Assembly: GCF_014643375.1 (NCBI RefSeq)
Contig: NZ_BMJJ01000009.1
Location: 124,001 to 188,000 of the forward strand
Direction of reading: 5' to 3'
Source: Aureimonas glaciei
GTDB taxonomy: Bacteria > Pseudomonadota > Alphaproteobacteria > Rhizobiales > Rhizobiaceae
DNA: 64,000 bases
In this document: positions 26,509 to 36,639 of the stretch, in pieces
How the letters are laid out: each line of letters opens with the position of its first letter
Position numbering within the stretch: position 1 is the first letter of the stretch
Notes under the pieces: model-generated
What the model was told of the DNA's origin: nothing
What the model saw: the letters and a program-made list of their open reading frames with translations, nothing else
Database searches by the model: none
Made by a program: the position numbers and the translations under genes

Positions 26509-27304
26509 ACGCAACAGTCTCGCCGGCCAGACGGCCCTCGTCACCGGCGCCTCCTCCGGGATCGGCCAGGCCACGGCGATCGAACTGGCGCGGGCCGGCG
26601 CCAACGTCGTGGTCAACTTCCGCAGTTCAGATGAAGGGGCCGACGAGACGGTTCGGGCTATTGCCGCCCTCGGGCAAAAGGCCATCGCCGTTCAGGCCGA
26701 CGTGTCGCGGGAAGCCGATATCCTCGCTCTGTTCGACGAGGCTGAGCGGCAGCTCGGGCCGATCGACATCGTCGTCTCCAATGCCGGGCTGCAGAAGGAT
26801 GCGGCGATCGGCGAGATGACGCTCGACGACTGGAACGCGGTGATCTCGGTCAACCTCACCGGCGGCTTCCTGATCGGGCGCGAGGCGATCCGGCGCTTCC
26901 GCGCCAAGGGGCTGCGGCCGGAAATCAGCCCGGCGCTCGGCAAGCTGATCTTCGACTCTTCCGTCCACCAGCTCATTCCCTGGGCCTTCCACGCCAACTA
27001 TGCGGCATCGAAGGGCGGGCTGAAGCTCCTGATGGAAACGCTGGCGCAGGAAGTCGCGGCGGAGAAGATCCGGATCAATGCCGTCGCCCCGGGCGCCATC
27101 GCCACCGCGATCAACGCCGAGGAACGGGAGTCCGGCGAGGACGACATGCTGAAGCTCATCCCCTATGGCCGGATCGGCGAACCCGCCGATGTCGGCCGCG
27201 TCGTCGCCTTCCTCGCCTCGGACGCCGCCGACTACATCACCGGCCAGACGATCTTCGTCGACGGCGGCATGACGCTGCAGCCCGCCTTCAAGGGCAATGG
27301 CTGA
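26495..27304 (+). CDS. glucose 1-dehydrogenase-like SDR
   Basis: A 269-residue SDR with TGASSGIGQA (about 18-27), NAG in SNAGLQKDA, catalytic Ser in FDSSVHQLIP and YAASKGGLK (Tyr/Lys catalytic pair). It ends with ADYITGQTIFVDGGM. The FRSS segment after the second strand resembles bacterial glucose 1-dehydrogenases that use NADP. The 14-base overlap with the GH15 gene suggests it oxidises the glucose released, giving gluconolactone that could enter the Entner-Doudoroff route. The substrate is inferred. Confidence 0.8.
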   Translation: MASFERNSLAGQTALVTGASSGIGQATAIELARAGANVVVNFRSSDEGADETVRAIAALGQKAIAVQADVSREADILALFDEAERQLGPIDIVVSNAGLQKDAAIGEMTLDDWNAVISVNLTGGFLIGREAIRRFRAKGLRPEISPALGKLIFDSSVHQLIPWAFHANYAASKGGLKLLMETLAQEVAAEKIRINAVAPGAIATAINAEERESGEDDMLKLIPYGRIGEPADVGRVVAFLASDAADYITGQTIFVDGGMTLQPAFKGNG

Positions 27305-27357
27305 TTTTCTCGGCTCCCTCTGATAAGGCCTCCGGCATCAACAGGCGGCACGAGGAT

Positions 27358-28149
27358 ATGAGCATGAGACTGAGCGGCAAGGTGGCAATCGTCACGGGCG
27401 GCGCCAAGGGAATCGGCAGGGCGATCGCCGAGCGCTATCTGGCCGAGGGTGCGAGCGTGATGATCGCCGATATCGACGCGGCAGCGGGCGAAAAGGCCGT
27501 CGAGGACCTGGCCGAGGTCGGGACGGTCGCCTTCACAGCCACCGACGTCTCCGATGCGGCGGCCGTCGCGCGGCTCGTTGCCGCCTGCGAGGAACGCTTT
27601 TCCCGGATCGATATCCTCGTCAACAATGCCGGCATCGTCCACAAGGCCGATTTCCTGGAGCTCGACGAGGCCGACTTCGACCGCGTGCTGAGGGTCAACC
27701 TGAAAGGCGCCTTCCTCTGCGGCCAGGCGGTCGCCCGGCACATGGTCGAATCCGTCAAGCGCGGCGGGACGCCCGGCACGATCGTCAACATGTCCTCGGT
27801 GAACGCCGTCTTCGCCCTGCCCGACCAGGTCGGCTACTCCGTCTCCAAGGGCGGCGTTAACCAGCTGACCAAGACCATGGCCCTGTCGCTCGCGCCCTTC
27901 GGCATCCGCGTCAACGCCATCGGCCCCGGCTCGATCATGACCGATCTCCTGGCCGCGGTCGCCAGCGACAAGGGCGCCGAGGCGCGCATCCTGTCGCGCA
28001 CGCCGCTCGGGCGCATCGGCGATCCCAGCGAGATCGCCTCCGTCGCGACCTTCCTCGCCTCGGACGATGCGAGCTATGTCACCGGCCAGACCATCTATGC
28101 CGATGGCGGCCGCCTCGGCTTGAACTACACCGTGCCCGTCAAGGCGTAG
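27358..28149 (+). CDS. SDR family oxidoreductase
   Basis: A 263-residue SDR with VTGGAKGIGRAIAE, NNAGIVHKAD, catalytic Ser in VNMSSVNAVF, YSVSKGG and the C-terminal SYVTGQTIYADGGR. ADIDA after beta-2 suggests NAD preference (an acidic residue there binds the adenosine ribose). It is 53 bases after the GH15/SDR pair on the same strand and may be cotranscribed. ATG at 27364 is also possible. Substrate not inferable. Confidence 0.85.
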   Translation: MSMRLSGKVAIVTGGAKGIGRAIAERYLAEGASVMIADIDAAAGEKAVEDLAEVGTVAFTATDVSDAAAVARLVAACEERFSRIDILVNNAGIVHKADFLELDEADFDRVLRVNLKGAFLCGQAVARHMVESVKRGGTPGTIVNMSSVNAVFALPDQVGYSVSKGGVNQLTKTMALSLAPFGIRVNAIGPGSIMTDLLAAVASDKGAEARILSRTPLGRIGDPSEIASVATFLASDDASYVTGQTIYADGGRLGLNYTVPVKA

Positions 28150-28178
28150 ACCGACCGGCGGCGTGCTTCGCACACGGA

Positions 28179-28210
28179 AAAGGCCGACCGCTTGCGCGGC
28201 CGGCCTTTTT
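28179..28210. terminator. bidirectional intrinsic terminator
   Basis: AAAGGCCGACCGC pairs with GCGGCCGGCCTTT apart from one mismatch, around a TTGC loop, with T-tracts on both strands. It separates the plus-strand SDR from the convergent trcR gene and should end transcription from both sides. Confidence 0.8.
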
Positions 28211-28243
28211 CATTGAGCGCCAGGCGGTGACCCGAAGGTCGGC

Positions 28244-28948
28244 TCAGCGCTGCTCGTCTTCGTCGGCGTCGACGTCGGCCTGGCTGCGCTTCATGGCGGT
28301 CAGCTTGGCGAAGACAGCTGCGGCATCGAGCTCGCCGTCCTCGGAATCGGCACGACCGCGGTAGTTCTGCGTCTGCGCAGCCGAGAGCAGGCGCTCCTCC
28401 TCGGCGACTTCCTCTAGCCGCGGCATGCCGCGCGAGGCCTTCTCGATCTCCATGTCGAGATCGATCTGCGAGCAGAGGCCGAGCGTCACCGGGTCCATCG
28501 GCTGCAGGTTGGCCGAGTTCCAGTGCGAGCGCTCGCGAATCTGCTGGATGGTGTTCTTGGTGGTCCCGACCAGCCGCGAGATCTGCGGATCCTTCAGCTC
28601 CGGATGGTTGCGCACCAGCCAGAGGATGGCGTTCGGGCGGTCGTGGCGCTTGGAGACCGGCGTGTAGCGCGGGCCCTTGCGCTTGGCTTCGGGCACGCGG
28701 ACCTTGGGGAGCGACAGCTTCAGCCGATATTTTTCGTCCGCCTCGCCGCGCGAAATCTCCTCTCGCGTCAGCTGGCCGGTCATGATCGGGTCCATGCCCT
28801 TGATCCCCTGCGCCGATTCGCCATCGGCGATCGCCTTGATCTCGAGCGGATGCAGGGTGCAGAAATCGCCGACCTGCTCGAACGAGAGGGACGTGTTGTC
28901 GACGAGCCAGACGGCCGTCGCCTTGGGCATCAAAAGTTGTTGGGCCAT
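28244..28948 (-). CDS. trcR: cell-cycle transcriptional regulator TrcR (DUF1013 family)
   Basis: A 234-residue protein of the alphaproteobacterial TrcR family (PF06242, formerly DUF1013). The N-terminal region MAQQLLMPKATAVWLVDNTS is followed by PLEIKAIADGE, IKGMDPI, and the helix-turn-helix-like HPELKDPQISRLVGTTKNTI. The C-terminus is acidic and low-complexity (ADVDADEDEQ). Start is ATG 28948, where the conserved N-terminus begins, rather than the longer frame to 29089. A good promoter lies at 29030-29058. Confidence 0.9.
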   Translation of the reverse strand: MAQQLLMPKATAVWLVDNTSLSFEQVGDFCTLHPLEIKAIADGESAQGIKGMDPIMTGQLTREEISRGEADEKYRLKLSLPKVRVPEAKRKGPRYTPVSKRHDRPNAILWLVRNHPELKDPQISRLVGTTKNTIQQIRERSHWNSANLQPMDPVTLGLCSQIDLDMEIEKASRGMPRLEEVAEEERLLSAAQTQNYRGRADSEDGELDAAAVFAKLTAMKRSQADVDADEDEQR

Positions 28949-29029
28949 GAAGACAGTCCTCCGAGTCGCCTCCCCCGCTTGCGCGGGAACAGGCTGTGGA
29001 TCGCACCACAAATTCTGGAAATCGACCTC

Positions 29030-29058
29030 TTTATAAGGGCTCCGCCGACTAACCGCAA
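29030..29058 (-). promoter_or_regulatory. sigma70-type promoter for trcR
   Basis: On the minus strand TTGCGG (29058-29053) and TATAAA (29035-29030) are separated by 17 bases. Transcription would start near 29023, giving a leader of about 75 bases. Confidence 0.6.
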
Positions 29059-29183
29059 GGAAATCGCGGCGGCTGCCGGGATTTGGCATCCGGCAGCCTA
29101 AACCAGGGTGCGAAATAGCGCAGCAGGCTCGTCGTCGACCGTCGACGCAAAGCGCCGGCCGCGCCGACGCCCCTGCCCCAGAC

Positions 29184-30191
29184 TCAGCCGGCGAAATGGC
29201 GTGTCGTCAGGACAATCTTGCCGATGTGGTCGACATCCATGTGCCGGTGCGCTTCCGCGGCATCCTCCAGCCGGTAGGTCGTGTCGATCAGTGGAAGGAC
29301 GCGCCCGTCGGTGAGAAGCGGCCAGACCTTCTCCTCCAGCTCGCGGGCGACCGACGCCTTGAAGGCGACGGTGCGGGCGCGCAGGGTCGAGCCGGTCAGC
29401 GTCAGCCGCTTGATCATGATCGGCTGCAGGTCGAGTTCCACCTTCTGGCCGCGGAGGAAGGCGATCTGAACGATGCGCCCGTCCTCAGCGGCAATCTTCA
29501 GATTGCGCGCGGTGTAGTCGCCGCCGACCATGTCGAGGATGACGTCGATCCCCTTGCCGCCGGTGGCGGCCTCGATCGCAGCGACGAAATCCTCCTGGCG
29601 ATAGTCGATCGCGTGCCTGGCGCCGAGCTTCAGCGCGGCGGCGCACTTGTCCGGGCTGCCGACGGTGACGAAGACCTCGGCGCCGAAACGATGGGCGAGC
29701 TGGATGGCCGTGGTGCCGATGCCCGAGGTGCCGCCGTGGACGAGAAACCGCTCGCCGGCGACGAGGCCGCCGCGCTGGAAGACGTTGTGCCAGACGGTGA
29801 AGAAGGTCTCCGGCACGGCTGCCGCCTCCACGAGGCCGAGACCGGTCGGCACGGGCAGCGCGTTGTCCTCCGCCACGACGGCATATTCGGCATAGCCGCC
29901 GCCCGGCAGCAGGGCCATCACCTCGTCGCCGAGGGCAAAGCGTCCGGCGCCCTCGCCCAGCGCCGCCACGCGGCCGGCGACCTCCAATCCCGGCCAGTCT
30001 GGCGCGCCCTTCGGCGGGGGATAGGCGCCCATGCGCTGCAGGATGTCGGGCCGGTTGACGCCGGCAGCGTGCACCTCGATCAGGATTTCGCCGGGACCGG
30101 GCCGCGGAACCGGCCGGTCCTCCGGCACCAGCACCTCGGGTCCTCCGAACCCCTTTAGGACAATCGCCGTCATCGTTGCGGGCAAGGCCAT
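29184..30191 (-). CDS. NAD(P)H quinone oxidoreductase, PIG3-type
   Basis: A 335-residue zinc-independent medium-chain dehydrogenase. GroES-like domain about 30-110 with AAGVNRPDILQRMGAYP and GLEVAGRV; Rossmann domain about 125-260 with LVHGGTSGIGTTAIQLA and DVILDMVGGDY. The ending resembles TP53I3/PIG3-like quinone oxidoreductases. Catalytic zinc cysteines are absent, as in this family. It would reduce quinones with NADPH in the cytosol. Divergent from the sRNA and rcdA region. Confidence 0.88.
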   Translation of the reverse strand: MALPATMTAIVLKGFGGPEVLVPEDRPVPRPGPGEILIEVHAAGVNRPDILQRMGAYPPPKGAPDWPGLEVAGRVAALGEGAGRFALGDEVMALLPGGGYAEYAVVAEDNALPVPTGLGLVEAAAVPETFFTVWHNVFQRGGLVAGERFLVHGGTSGIGTTAIQLAHRFGAEVFVTVGSPDKCAAALKLGARHAIDYRQEDFVAAIEAATGGKGIDVILDMVGGDYTARNLKIAAEDGRIVQIAFLRGQKVELDLQPIMIKRLTLTGSTLRARTVAFKASVARELEEKVWPLLTDGRVLPLIDTTYRLEDAAEAHRHMDVDHIGKIVLTTRHFAG

Positions 30192-30252
30192 GGTCGATCC
30201 TTCGTCTGTTCGGCCCCCTGATATAGGCGAGCCGCCGGGAATGACATCCGCG

Positions 30253-30285
30253 TTTACCCGCCATTAAGGATGATGGGTGTCTAAT
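30253..30285 (+). promoter_or_regulatory. CtrA-like box and -10 element of a candidate sRNA promoter
   Basis: TTTA (30253-30256), seven bases, then TTAA (30264-30267) is one mismatch from the CtrA consensus TTAA-N7-TTAA. TCTAAT at 30280-30285 could be the -10 box. The box would then be centred near -32, as in CtrA-activated promoters. Transcription would start around 30291. Confidence 0.45.
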
Positions 30286-30290
30286 GGGGA

Positions 30291-30383
30291 CATCCAGATT
30301 TCTGGTTAGGCCGGATGGCTCGCCATCCTGTCGGACGCCTCCCTGTTTAACTTCAGAGCCGCCTTGCCGCGGCTCTTTTTTTT
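30291..30383 (+). ncRNA. candidate trans-acting small RNA
   Basis: A stretch of about 93 bases with no coding potential ends in a strong intrinsic terminator. It contains small hairpins (CCAG-ATTT-CTGG near 30293; GGATGG-CTCG-CCATCC near 30313-30328), a single-stranded linker with CCTCCC (anti-Shine-Dalgarno-like), then the terminator. This layout is typical of rhizobial trans-acting sRNAs. No plus-strand gene lies upstream to account for the terminator. I cannot assign an Rfam family from memory. Confidence 0.6.
30355..30383 (+). terminator. intrinsic terminator of the candidate sRNA
   Basis: AGAGCCGC (30355-30362) pairs perfectly with GCGGCTCT (30369-30376) around a 6-base loop, followed by seven more T residues at 30377-30383. 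It lies 171 bases upstream of rcdA, and nothing else on the plus strand requires it. Confidence 0.85.
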
Positions 30384-30418
30384 GCGTTCCACTCAGGTTT
30401 GAGGCCGAACCAAACTGC

Positions 30419-30436
30419 TTAACCCGCGTTAACCAA
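30419..30436 (+). promoter_or_regulatory. TTAACC repeat (CtrA-like half-sites) upstream of rcdA
   Basis: TTAACCCGCGTTAACCAA contains two TTAA elements, but separated by 6 bases rather than the 7 of the CtrA consensus. TTAACCA at 30429-30435 matches the extended CtrA half-site. It lies about 120 bases upstream of the rcdA ATG. CtrA control of rcdA is known in Caulobacter; here it is an inference. Confidence 0.35.
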
Positions 30437-30553
30437 TCCAGCGAACACGGCTTGCCAATCGCCATCGCGGCGATCAGTTTCCGAAGACGGTCGCCTCCGG
30501 TTTTTGCCGATTCTTGGTGCCTATCCCAGAACTTACAGCGCGGTGATCCGTCC

Positions 30554-31078
30554 ATGACCACGAACAGCTTCGGCCATGCCGGCGACGACCGCACTATCCG
30601 GCTGGCCGAACACATGGCGTTTTCACGCTCTTTCCAGCCGCTGTTCAACGAGGGCATGACGCTCGTCGACGAGACTGCGGTGTATCTCGACGGCGACGGT
30701 CGGGTCGACTGCAAGACCCTGTCGCGTCCCGCTGCCACGCTCTATGCCGCCGAATCCATGCGCCTGACGACGCGTCTGATGCAGGTGGCCTCCTGGCTCC
30801 TGCTGCAGCGCGCCGCCAACCAGGGCGACATGACGCGCGCCCAGGTCGAGATCGAGAAGGTCAAGGTCCGCCTGGAGGGCGTCGGCTCCGGACGGGACAC
30901 GCCGATGTTCCACGAACTGCCGGAGGTCTTCCGCTCGCTGGTCGATCGCGCCCTGAAGCTCGAGCGGCGCATCGCCATGCTCGATCGCGAGATCTATGGC
31001 GCCTATCCCTCCTCGGACGAGATCGCCAATCCGGTCGGCGAGCAGCTCAACCTTCTGCGCACCGCCTTCCAGGCCTGA
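30554..31078 (+). CDS. rcdA: regulator of CtrA degradation, RcdA (DUF1465)
   Basis: A 174-residue helical protein of the DUF1465/RcdA family (PF07323). Conserved parts include FQPLFNEGMTLVDETAVYLD, the YAAESMRLTTRLMQVASWLL helix and LLQRAANQGDMT. RcdA is an adaptor that helps deliver CtrA to ClpXP during the Caulobacter cell cycle. ATG 30554 is chosen because the family begins here; the longer frame from 30284 would run through the sRNA and terminator. Monocistronic. Confidence 0.9.
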   Translation: MTTNSFGHAGDDRTIRLAEHMAFSRSFQPLFNEGMTLVDETAVYLDGDGRVDCKTLSRPAATLYAAESMRLTTRLMQVASWLLLQRAANQGDMTRAQVEIEKVKVRLEGVGSGRDTPMFHELPEVFRSLVDRALKLERRIAMLDREIYGAYPSSDEIANPVGEQLNLLRTAFQA

Positions 31079-31164
31079 GCGCCGCCACCGCCGGCGAAGC
31101 GGCCCGTCACCCGCGGTCTTTGCCGCCACGGTGACCGGCCGTCAGGCTGGACGTGGCGCCGGTC

Positions 31165-33111
<1,947 letters not shown>

Positions 33112-33388
33112 CGGCAGGTCTCCAGCAGCTGTCCGCTCCGGTGGTGACATGAGACCCTTGCCGCCCGCAACTGTTAACGCCGGCAGAAGCCAAGGGAGCC
33201 GAACCGCTGACGCTTTGCACCCTTGCCGAAGTCACGCTAGAAACAGGCCCGACGGCAGGCCTATGGCAGTGGCCGGCGCCCGCAGGATCGGCGGGACCGT
33301 TGACGGCCGATGCCCTGCGCCGTGATCCTGTCGAGCGTCATGCCGCGGGATCGCCCGGTCCATCCCGGGCTGCGTGAGAGGAGATGGA

Positions 33389-35335
33389 GTGACGCGCATC
33401 GAACGGAAGGAAGCCTCGGCACGATCGCCGCGCCATTGGGGACTGCGACACTGGTCCGGCCTGACCGCGATCGTCGTCGCCCTTCTGGCCATGTCGATCG
33501 TGGCCTTCGCCGTGCTTTCCGGCGTGACCCTCCAGACCGGCGCCGCACGGTCCGACATCGAGCGGCAACTGGCCGACCTGATCGGCCTGCCGATCAGCGT
33601 TGCCGGATCGTCCTCGCTCAGCCTTCTGCCGAAGACGCAGATCCGCATCGACCACATCCGCATCGGCGTGCCGGGAAACGGCGGGCCTCCGCCGTTGACC
33701 GTCGAGGCCGTCGTCGCCGATCTCGACCTGTTCGATGCGCTGCTCGGGCGGACGTCGATCGAGAAGCTGACCGTCATTCGCCCGGAAGTCTATTCGATAG
33801 CCCGGTTCGTGACCGCGTCGACCGGCGAGGACGGCGAGGCGGAGAGACAGGGCGGGGCGACGGCCAAGACCGGGCGCCGTGGCCGACCGGGCGAGGTTTT
33901 CCCCTCGCCGTCCGCGCCGGCGCAAGCGTCCGGCCATCCCGCCTATCGGGAGATCTCGCACTACTTTGCCGCCTTCCTGACGCGCCTCGGCGATCTGCGC
34001 CGCGTCGACGTGCGGGACGGCGTCTTCCGCATGGCGCCCGGCGCGGGCGCGCGCCGGATCACCGGTGCCAATTTCACCATCGCCTGGCCGTCGCCGGACT
34101 CGGCGGCCCGGATGTCGGGCTCCTATGTGTGGAACGGCGAGCCGACCGAGGTCGACCTCAAGCTTGCCGCACCGCTCGAATTCCTTCGGGGCGGGCCCAG
34201 CGCCATCGACTTCAGCTTGAGCGCGCCGCCGCTCGACGTCGCCTTTTCCGGCAGCGGCTCGACCCGGGGCCGCAGCGGTTTCAACGGCGCCCTGAAGGTC
34301 TCCACGCCGTCGCTGACGCGGTCCGTCCGCTGGCTCGGCGATCCCCAGGCGACGATGCCCGACCTCGGCGCCATGGCGATCGACGCGACGCTGGAAAGCA
34401 CGGGGCAGAAGCTCAAGCTCGACGACGCCACCGTTACCATCGTCGGCTATTCCGGCAGGGGTGCCATGGAGATGCTGATGGCGCCGGGTGCCGTGCCGGC
34501 GGTCAGCGGCACCCTCGCCTTCGACCGGTTGGACCTGACCGGCTTCGCCCAGGCGCTGGCGCCGCTGCCGCGCAATGTCCTCGATTTCCAGCAGCGCATC
34601 GCGACGAGCTATTTCGACCAGCTGGATCTCGACCTGCGAATTTCGGCCGGCGAAGGCGCCATCGGCAGCGTGCCGATCACGGATCTGGCGGCGACGGTCA
34701 AGTTCAAGGACGGCGTCGCCATGTTCGACGTCGGCGACGCCAGCATGCTGGGCGGCCAGGGCCAGGCGCGGATCGCCATCGACAGCCGCGTCCGCTCGCC
34801 GACCGCCAAGGGCTCGGCCAGCGTCACCGGCATCGACACGGCGCGACTTCTGGCGGCGGTCGGCGTCGATGCCGTTGGCGTCTCCGGCCCGTCCGACCTT
34901 TATGCCGAGCTCGGCATGCCGGTGACGGACTGGTCCGACATCGCCCGGCGCCTGCATCTCAGCCTGGAGATCGTGGCGCGCGGCGGGACGCTCAGCGGCT
35001 TCGACCCCGAGGTCTTCCTCGCGCCGGGGACGAAGCCCTTCGCACTGGCCACCGAGGCCTCGACGATTCCCTTCGAGACCCTGCGGGCAAGACTCACCAG
35101 CAATGGGCCGGGCGTCACGATCGAGGCCCTGAGCCTGATCGGCACCGCCGGCCGGTTCGAGGCCGCCGGCGCGGTCTCCACCGCGACCAGCGAGATCGAC
35201 CTCTCCGGCGCCTTCACCCCGCGTCCGGGAACAAACCGCCCCGCCCTAGGGAATTCTCAACCGGTGAGCTTCAGAATGACGGGCGAATGGCCGCGGCCGA
35301 CGGTGACGACAGGCCCCCCTGTCGCGCCGATGTGA
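33389..35335 (+). CDS. AsmA-family protein
   Basis: A 648-residue envelope protein. A short cytosolic N-terminus with basic residues precedes one membrane helix (about 29-50), followed by a long periplasmic region with AsmA features: IERQLADLIGLPISVAG, LSLLPKTQIRIDHIRIG near the start, and repeated beta-strand blocks to the C-terminus (LTSNGPGVTIEALSLIGTAG-like). AsmA/TamB/YhdP proteins are thought to carry phospholipids between membranes. GTG 33389 with AGGAG a few bases upstream is preferred over GTG 33374. It is followed 70 bases later by a secreted unknown. Confidence 0.82.
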   Translation: MTRIERKEASARSPRHWGLRHWSGLTAIVVALLAMSIVAFAVLSGVTLQTGAARSDIERQLADLIGLPISVAGSSSLSLLPKTQIRIDHIRIGVPGNGGPPPLTVEAVVADLDLFDALLGRTSIEKLTVIRPEVYSIARFVTASTGEDGEAERQGGATAKTGRRGRPGEVFPSPSAPAQASGHPAYREISHYFAAFLTRLGDLRRVDVRDGVFRMAPGAGARRITGANFTIAWPSPDSAARMSGSYVWNGEPTEVDLKLAAPLEFLRGGPSAIDFSLSAPPLDVAFSGSGSTRGRSGFNGALKVSTPSLTRSVRWLGDPQATMPDLGAMAIDATLESTGQKLKLDDATVTIVGYSGRGAMEMLMAPGAVPAVSGTLAFDRLDLTGFAQALAPLPRNVLDFQQRIATSYFDQLDLDLRISAGEGAIGSVPITDLAATVKFKDGVAMFDVGDASMLGGQGQARIAIDSRVRSPTAKGSASVTGIDTARLLAAVGVDAVGVSGPSDLYAELGMPVTDWSDIARRLHLSLEIVARGGTLSGFDPEVFLAPGTKPFALATEASTIPFETLRARLTSNGPGVTIEALSLIGTAGRFEAAGAVSTATSEIDLSGAFTPRPGTNRPALGNSQPVSFRMTGEWPRPTVTTGPPVAPM

Positions 35336-35405
35336 TGGCCTGAGCCACCGATCCCTCGGGATCGCGCCCGTCGCACCGAATCAATCCCAGCAGCGAGATG
35401 TCCCC

Positions 35406-36596
35406 ATGTCCGTTTTCGCCGCGCCGAACGCTGTCCTCGTCCTCATCGCCCTCGTCCTCAGCGCGATGCCGGCGTCCGCCACCGAGCCCGGCGGCTCGGT
35501 GGTGCGGATCGGACCGTCCCGTCCCGCCGACACCGGCGCGAACACGCCTGGCAACCGGGAGACCGTCAGGAGCGCGGCGGACGCGGCGCCGAAGGACTGC
35601 GTCGGCGACTATCTCGCCGCGCTGAAGCGGATCCGGCAGACCGAGTTCGCCGCCTTGTCGAGCAAGCCGGACGCGGTGTCGGGCGGCGACCTCTCGCTCC
35701 CCGGCACGCTCGTCTTCGCACCGAAGCCGGCGCCCCGCAGCCGGGTCGAGATGGCGGCGCTGTCCACCGCCGCCGCGCTCGCCAAGGGCCGCGGGCAGCC
35801 GATGCCCAGCGCCGACGCGCGCTGGGTCGCCGAACGGCTGCGGTCCGACCTGTCGGACTATCTCGGGCAGAAGCCGACGCCCTATCTGTGCGGCGGCGTG
35901 CCCCAGTATATCGAGACTTTGCGCAAGTTCGCCGCGCGCGCCGGCACCGACCCGCAGCGACTGAAGTCCCTCGTGGAGGCGCAGGAGACCGCGACGCGAC
36001 GCTCCGTCGAAGCGGCCTTCGCCGCGATGAAGCCGGTGGCGACGCCGCGCTTTGCGCCGGCCGACCGTCCCAACGAGGCAAGCGACAGCGTGCCCACCAG
36101 CGCCCTCGACACCGCGCCGACCGGCGCCATATCGGGCCTGCGCCCCTCGGCCGGCCTTTCGCGGGCCGAGACGACCGGCACGACCCCGCCCGCCGCGGAA
36201 CTCCCCGGCGATCCCGATCTTCCGCCGCTGAAGCCTTTGCCGCCGCGATCGCTGGCGACGCCCGCCGATCGCGCCGGCGCCATCGACGATCTCCTGACTG
36301 AGACGCGCCGCGCCGGCTTCCTCGCCGCCGCACCGACCGACGACGGTGCCGCCCCGCCCGCCGGCGAGCCCGTGCTGCAGCGTCTCTTCGTCGCCCGTGC
36401 CGCGCTGCGCGCCGATCCGAGGGCGGCCGGCGAGGAGAGCCTTCGCCCGCTGCTCGCCGCCTTCGCCGACATCGAGGCGCTGGACTATCTCCAGCGCGCC
36501 GCCGGCCAGAAGGGCGATCCCCAGGCCCGCGCGGTCGCGGCCACCTTCGATGCGATTCTTTCGGCGCAGAAGACGGAATGCACCTGCGGCGGCTGA
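35406..36596 (+). CDS. hypothetical exported protein
   Basis: A 396-residue protein with a signal peptide (about 1-26, cleavage near ASA/TE) and no family I recognise. After a Pro/Asn-rich linker, a helical domain (about 60-215) includes DCVGDYLAALKRIRQTEF and TPYLCGGVPQYIETLRKFAAR, with cysteines at about 62 and 162 that could pair. A Pro-rich, low-complexity stretch (about 220-300) precedes a final helical segment (about 320-390) ending TECTCGG. It follows the AsmA-like gene on the same strand and may be an envelope partner. Confidence 0.6.
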   Translation: MSVFAAPNAVLVLIALVLSAMPASATEPGGSVVRIGPSRPADTGANTPGNRETVRSAADAAPKDCVGDYLAALKRIRQTEFAALSSKPDAVSGGDLSLPGTLVFAPKPAPRSRVEMAALSTAAALAKGRGQPMPSADARWVAERLRSDLSDYLGQKPTPYLCGGVPQYIETLRKFAARAGTDPQRLKSLVEAQETATRRSVEAAFAAMKPVATPRFAPADRPNEASDSVPTSALDTAPTGAISGLRPSAGLSRAETTGTTPPAAELPGDPDLPPLKPLPPRSLATPADRAGAIDDLLTETRRAGFLAAAPTDDGAAPPAGEPVLQRLFVARAALRADPRAAGEESLRPLLAAFADIEALDYLQRAAGQKGDPQARAVAATFDAILSAQKTECTCGG

Positions 36597-36639
36597 CGGG
36601 CCGCGGCGCGGATCGCGGGCGCGCTGACGCAGAAGCGCG

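Noticed and set aside
24853-26685. 610-codon minus-strand ORF over the GH15 gene
   Set aside because: The GH15 protein on the plus strand has complete family motifs and this frame has none.
30284-30553. Longer rcdA start reading through the intrinsic terminator
   Set aside because: The terminator and candidate sRNA lie in this stretch, and the RcdA family begins at ATG 30554.
33310-35343. 677-codon plus-strand ORF overlapping the AsmA-like gene in another frame
   Set aside because: Low-complexity Arg/Gly content and no domain; the frame with a membrane helix and AsmA motifs is preferred.
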